Positions 62,276 through 64,000 of a stretch of 64,000 nt of DNA are shown here, in pieces. Source of the DNA: Punica granatum. Lineage: Eukaryota > Streptophyta > Magnoliopsida > Myrtales > Lythraceae. How positions within the stretch are numbered: position 1 is the first letter of the stretch; each line of letters opens with the position of its first letter. The notes beneath the pieces were generated by a model that saw only the letters and a program-made list of their open reading frames with translations, ran no database searches and was not told the origin of the DNA. A program made the position numbers and the translations under genes. The stretch covers positions 4,154,001-4,218,000 of the forward strand of contig NC_045129.1 of assembly GCF_007655135.1 (NCBI RefSeq). The letters run 5' to 3'.

Positions 62276-63286
62276 ATGGGCGGAGGAAAATTTGTGATCA
62301 AAAAGTTCGATGGATCGGATTACGGGTTTTGGAGGATGCATATCGAAGATTATCTTTACGGTAAAGATTTGTGGCAACCTCTAGAGGATAAGCCGATCGG
62401 GATGACAAACGCGGAATGGAACATGTTGGATAGGAGGGCGATGAGTGTGATTCGCTTGTCGTTGTCGCGGAATGTGGCGTTCTATACAGCGAAGGAGAAA
62501 ACCACCAAAGGTATACTGCAGGTTTTAGCAGATATGTACGAAAAGCCATCAGCGGCGAACAAGGTTCATCTGATGCAGCGGCTGTTTAACCTAAAGATGT
62601 CGGAGAGTACTGTTGTTGCCGAACATCTAAATAAGTTCAATTTGATAACGGCTCAATTGACCTCAATCGATATTGATTTTGATGACGAAGTAAGAGCCCT
62701 AATTTTATTGTCGTCTCTACCAGAAAGTTGGAGCGGAACGGTCACAGCTATTAGTGCTTCGACGGGGAAGGAGAAATTAAAGTTTGACGAAGTTCGAGAT
62801 ATGATATTTAGTGAAGAAATTCGCAGAAAAGAATCAGGAAAAACTTCAAGATCAGCTTTGAGTACAGAAAATAGACGCAGATCAGAATCAAGGAATTCGC
62901 ATCGAGGCAGATCGAAATCGAGAAATAAATATAAGTCAGGGAAAGACAAAAGTTCAATTGAGTGCTGGAATTGTAAGAAACGTGATCATTACTCGAATCA
63001 ATGTAAGGCACCAAGAAAGGAAAAGAAAAATAACAACTTAGCAAATGTGGCAACAGAGGAGATTAGTGACGCATTGATCTTGAGTGTCAACACTCTGTTG
63101 GAATCGTGGGTTTTGGATTCTGGAGCATCGTTTCATTCCTGCCCTAATGCCGATATAATGGAGAATTATACTTCTGGTAATTTTGGAAAGGTTTATCTTG
63201 CTGATAATGAGCCTTCGGAGATTGCGGGGAAGGGAGATGTTCGGATTAAAACACCGAATGAACTCACTGGCAGTTGCGTGGTGTGA
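62276..63286 (+). CDS. Copia Gag plus protease (broken after protease)
   Basis: Start ATG 62276, chosen 27 bp after the primer-binding site; an in-frame TTG lies upstream at 62255. The product has a UBN2-type Gag domain (about aa 8-190), a basic Arg/Ser-rich stretch, and a zinc knuckle CWNCKKRDHYSNQC of CX2CX4HX4C form with Asp where Gly is usual. The protease motif WVLDSGASFHSC carries the catalytic Asp. The frame ends at TGA 63284-63286 because of a one-base shift near 63258-63265: the expected WQLRGVRHIPGL continues in another frame. Confidence 0.88.
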   Translation: MGGGKFVIKKFDGSDYGFWRMHIEDYLYGKDLWQPLEDKPIGMTNAEWNMLDRRAMSVIRLSLSRNVAFYTAKEKTTKGILQVLADMYEKPSAANKVHLMQRLFNLKMSESTVVAEHLNKFNLITAQLTSIDIDFDDEVRALILLSSLPESWSGTVTAISASTGKEKLKFDEVRDMIFSEEIRRKESGKTSRSALSTENRRRSESRNSHRGRSKSRNKYKSGKDKSSIECWNCKKRDHYSNQCKAPRKEKKNNNLANVATEEISDALILSVNTLLESWVLDSGASFHSCPNADIMENYTSGNFGKVYLADNEPSEIAGKGDVRIKTPNELTGSCVV

Positions 63287-64000
63287 GGCACATTCCTGGT
63301 TTGAAGAGGAATCTGATTTCCGTAAGACAGTTGGATGACGAGGGTTATGACTTGTCCTTTGGCTCTAGTTCTTGGAGAATAATCAAATGGGCCATGGTGG
63401 TGGCTCGAGGTAAGAAGGAGGGTACACTGTACATGACCGTGAACAGTCATGATAGCATTGCACTCGCCAGTGCAAACAGCGATGCAAATTTGTTGCATTG
63501 CAGGCTTGGCCACATGAGTGAGAAAAGGATGAAACAGTTATGTTCAAAGGACAAACTACCAGGTCTAAAAATAGTTGAGCTTGAATTATGCGAGGATTGT
63601 GTATTCGGGAAGCAGAAAAGAGCTAGTTTTTCGAAGGCTGGTAGAACTTTGAAGGAACAGAAGTTGGAGCTGGTACATAGTGACTTATAGGGACCAGCAC
63701 TGGTCACATCTCTTGGTAGCGCATCATATTACATGACCTTCATTGATGACTCCACGAGGAAGGTATGGGTTTATTTTCTTAAACGTAAATCTGATGCTTT
63801 TGATGCTTTCAGAAACTGGAAAGCTTTGGTAGAAAATGAAACAGGCCTGAAGGTGAAATGCTTGAGATCTGATAATGGTGGAGAATATGAGCTCGATGAG
63901 TTCAAAGAGTATTGTGCTGTGAATGGCATTCGCATGGAGGAAACTATTAGAGGGACCCCTAAGCAGAACGGGGTTGTAGAACGAATAAACAGAACCTTGA
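63274..64000 (+). pseudogene. Copia integrase region, frameshifted and with a premature stop
   Basis: Continues Pol in the shifted frame: RHIPGLKRNLISVRQL, pre-integrase zinc motif (HCRLGHM ... CEDCVFGK), then a TAG at 63688-63690 at the position of the conserved Trp in HSDLWGP (a TGG to TAG change). Beyond the stop the integrase core stays open, with its three acidic residues (FIDDSTRK, RSDNGGEY, VVERINRT) visible up to the window edge. Confidence 0.88.

Larger units (their letters stand above)
62237..64000 (+). mobile_element. Ty1/copia retrotransposon (Tork/TNT1-like), cut by window end
   Basis: Starts with a perfect TGGTATCAGAGC primer-binding site (62237-62248), preceded by CCAAACA, a plausible LTR end. 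Gag, protease and integrase follow in copia order and run off the window. The upstream LTR boundary could not be fixed. The Gag opening (KFDGSDYGFWRMHIEDYLY) resembles TNT1-94-type polyproteins. Confidence 0.9.

Noticed and set aside
1..64000. CRISPR arrays, operons, bacterial or organellar genes, tRNA or rRNA genes
   Set aside because: None seen; all repeats are explained by the tandem array, transposable elements and microsatellites.

Overview
This is nuclear plant DNA, almost certainly from a eudicot. It holds interrupted genes with GT-AG introns and short 72-bp LRR exons, a malectin-like LRR receptor kinase family, Ty1/copia elements primed by initiator tRNA-Met, and hAT, Harbinger, Helitron and tRNA-derived SINE insertions. 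The species cannot be told from the sequence.

The window is dominated by a tandem array with a period of about 16.0 kb. Unit 1 (1-14797) is an older, diverged copy that enters the window partway through. Units 2 (14798-30792) and 3 (30793-46788) are a very recent, nearly perfect duplication. Unit 4 (46789-52398) is a diverged partial copy, and 52420-58780 is a heavily decayed remnant of another. Units 1-3 each carry one receptor-like kinase gene on the minus strand. I reconstructed all three as 12-exon models encoding signal peptide, malectin-like ectodomain, three LRRs, a transmembrane helix and an RD-type Ser/Thr kinase (LRR-I / LRR-MLD class; relatives act in pathogen, senescence and symbiosis signalling). 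Gene 1 is intact (935 aa). Gene 3 is open (958 aa) with an altered C-terminal tail. Gene 2 has a 1-nt frameshift in the kinase. About 4.5 kb upstream of each gene's start (at higher coordinates) lies a broken kinase-fragment pseudogene.

The recent duplication broke inside intron 1. Gene 2 therefore joins the coding exons it shares with gene 3 to the exon 1 and promoter it shares with gene 1. All differences I found between units 2 and 3 are homopolymer-length changes, including those causing the gene 2 frameshift and the gene 3 tail. Sequencing or assembly error must be excluded before either is taken as biology.

Mobile elements date the array. Unit 1 alone has a 4.85-kb Ty1/copia element (1752-6597), a Tourist-like MITE (1510-1742) and a hAT MITE (13001-13450), each with its empty site preserved in units 2 and 3. 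tRNA-derived SINEs and a Helitron-like element are shared by the units and so predate the duplications. A second Ty1/copia element runs off the right edge (62237-64000). The stretch 58.8-62.2 kb is unassigned.
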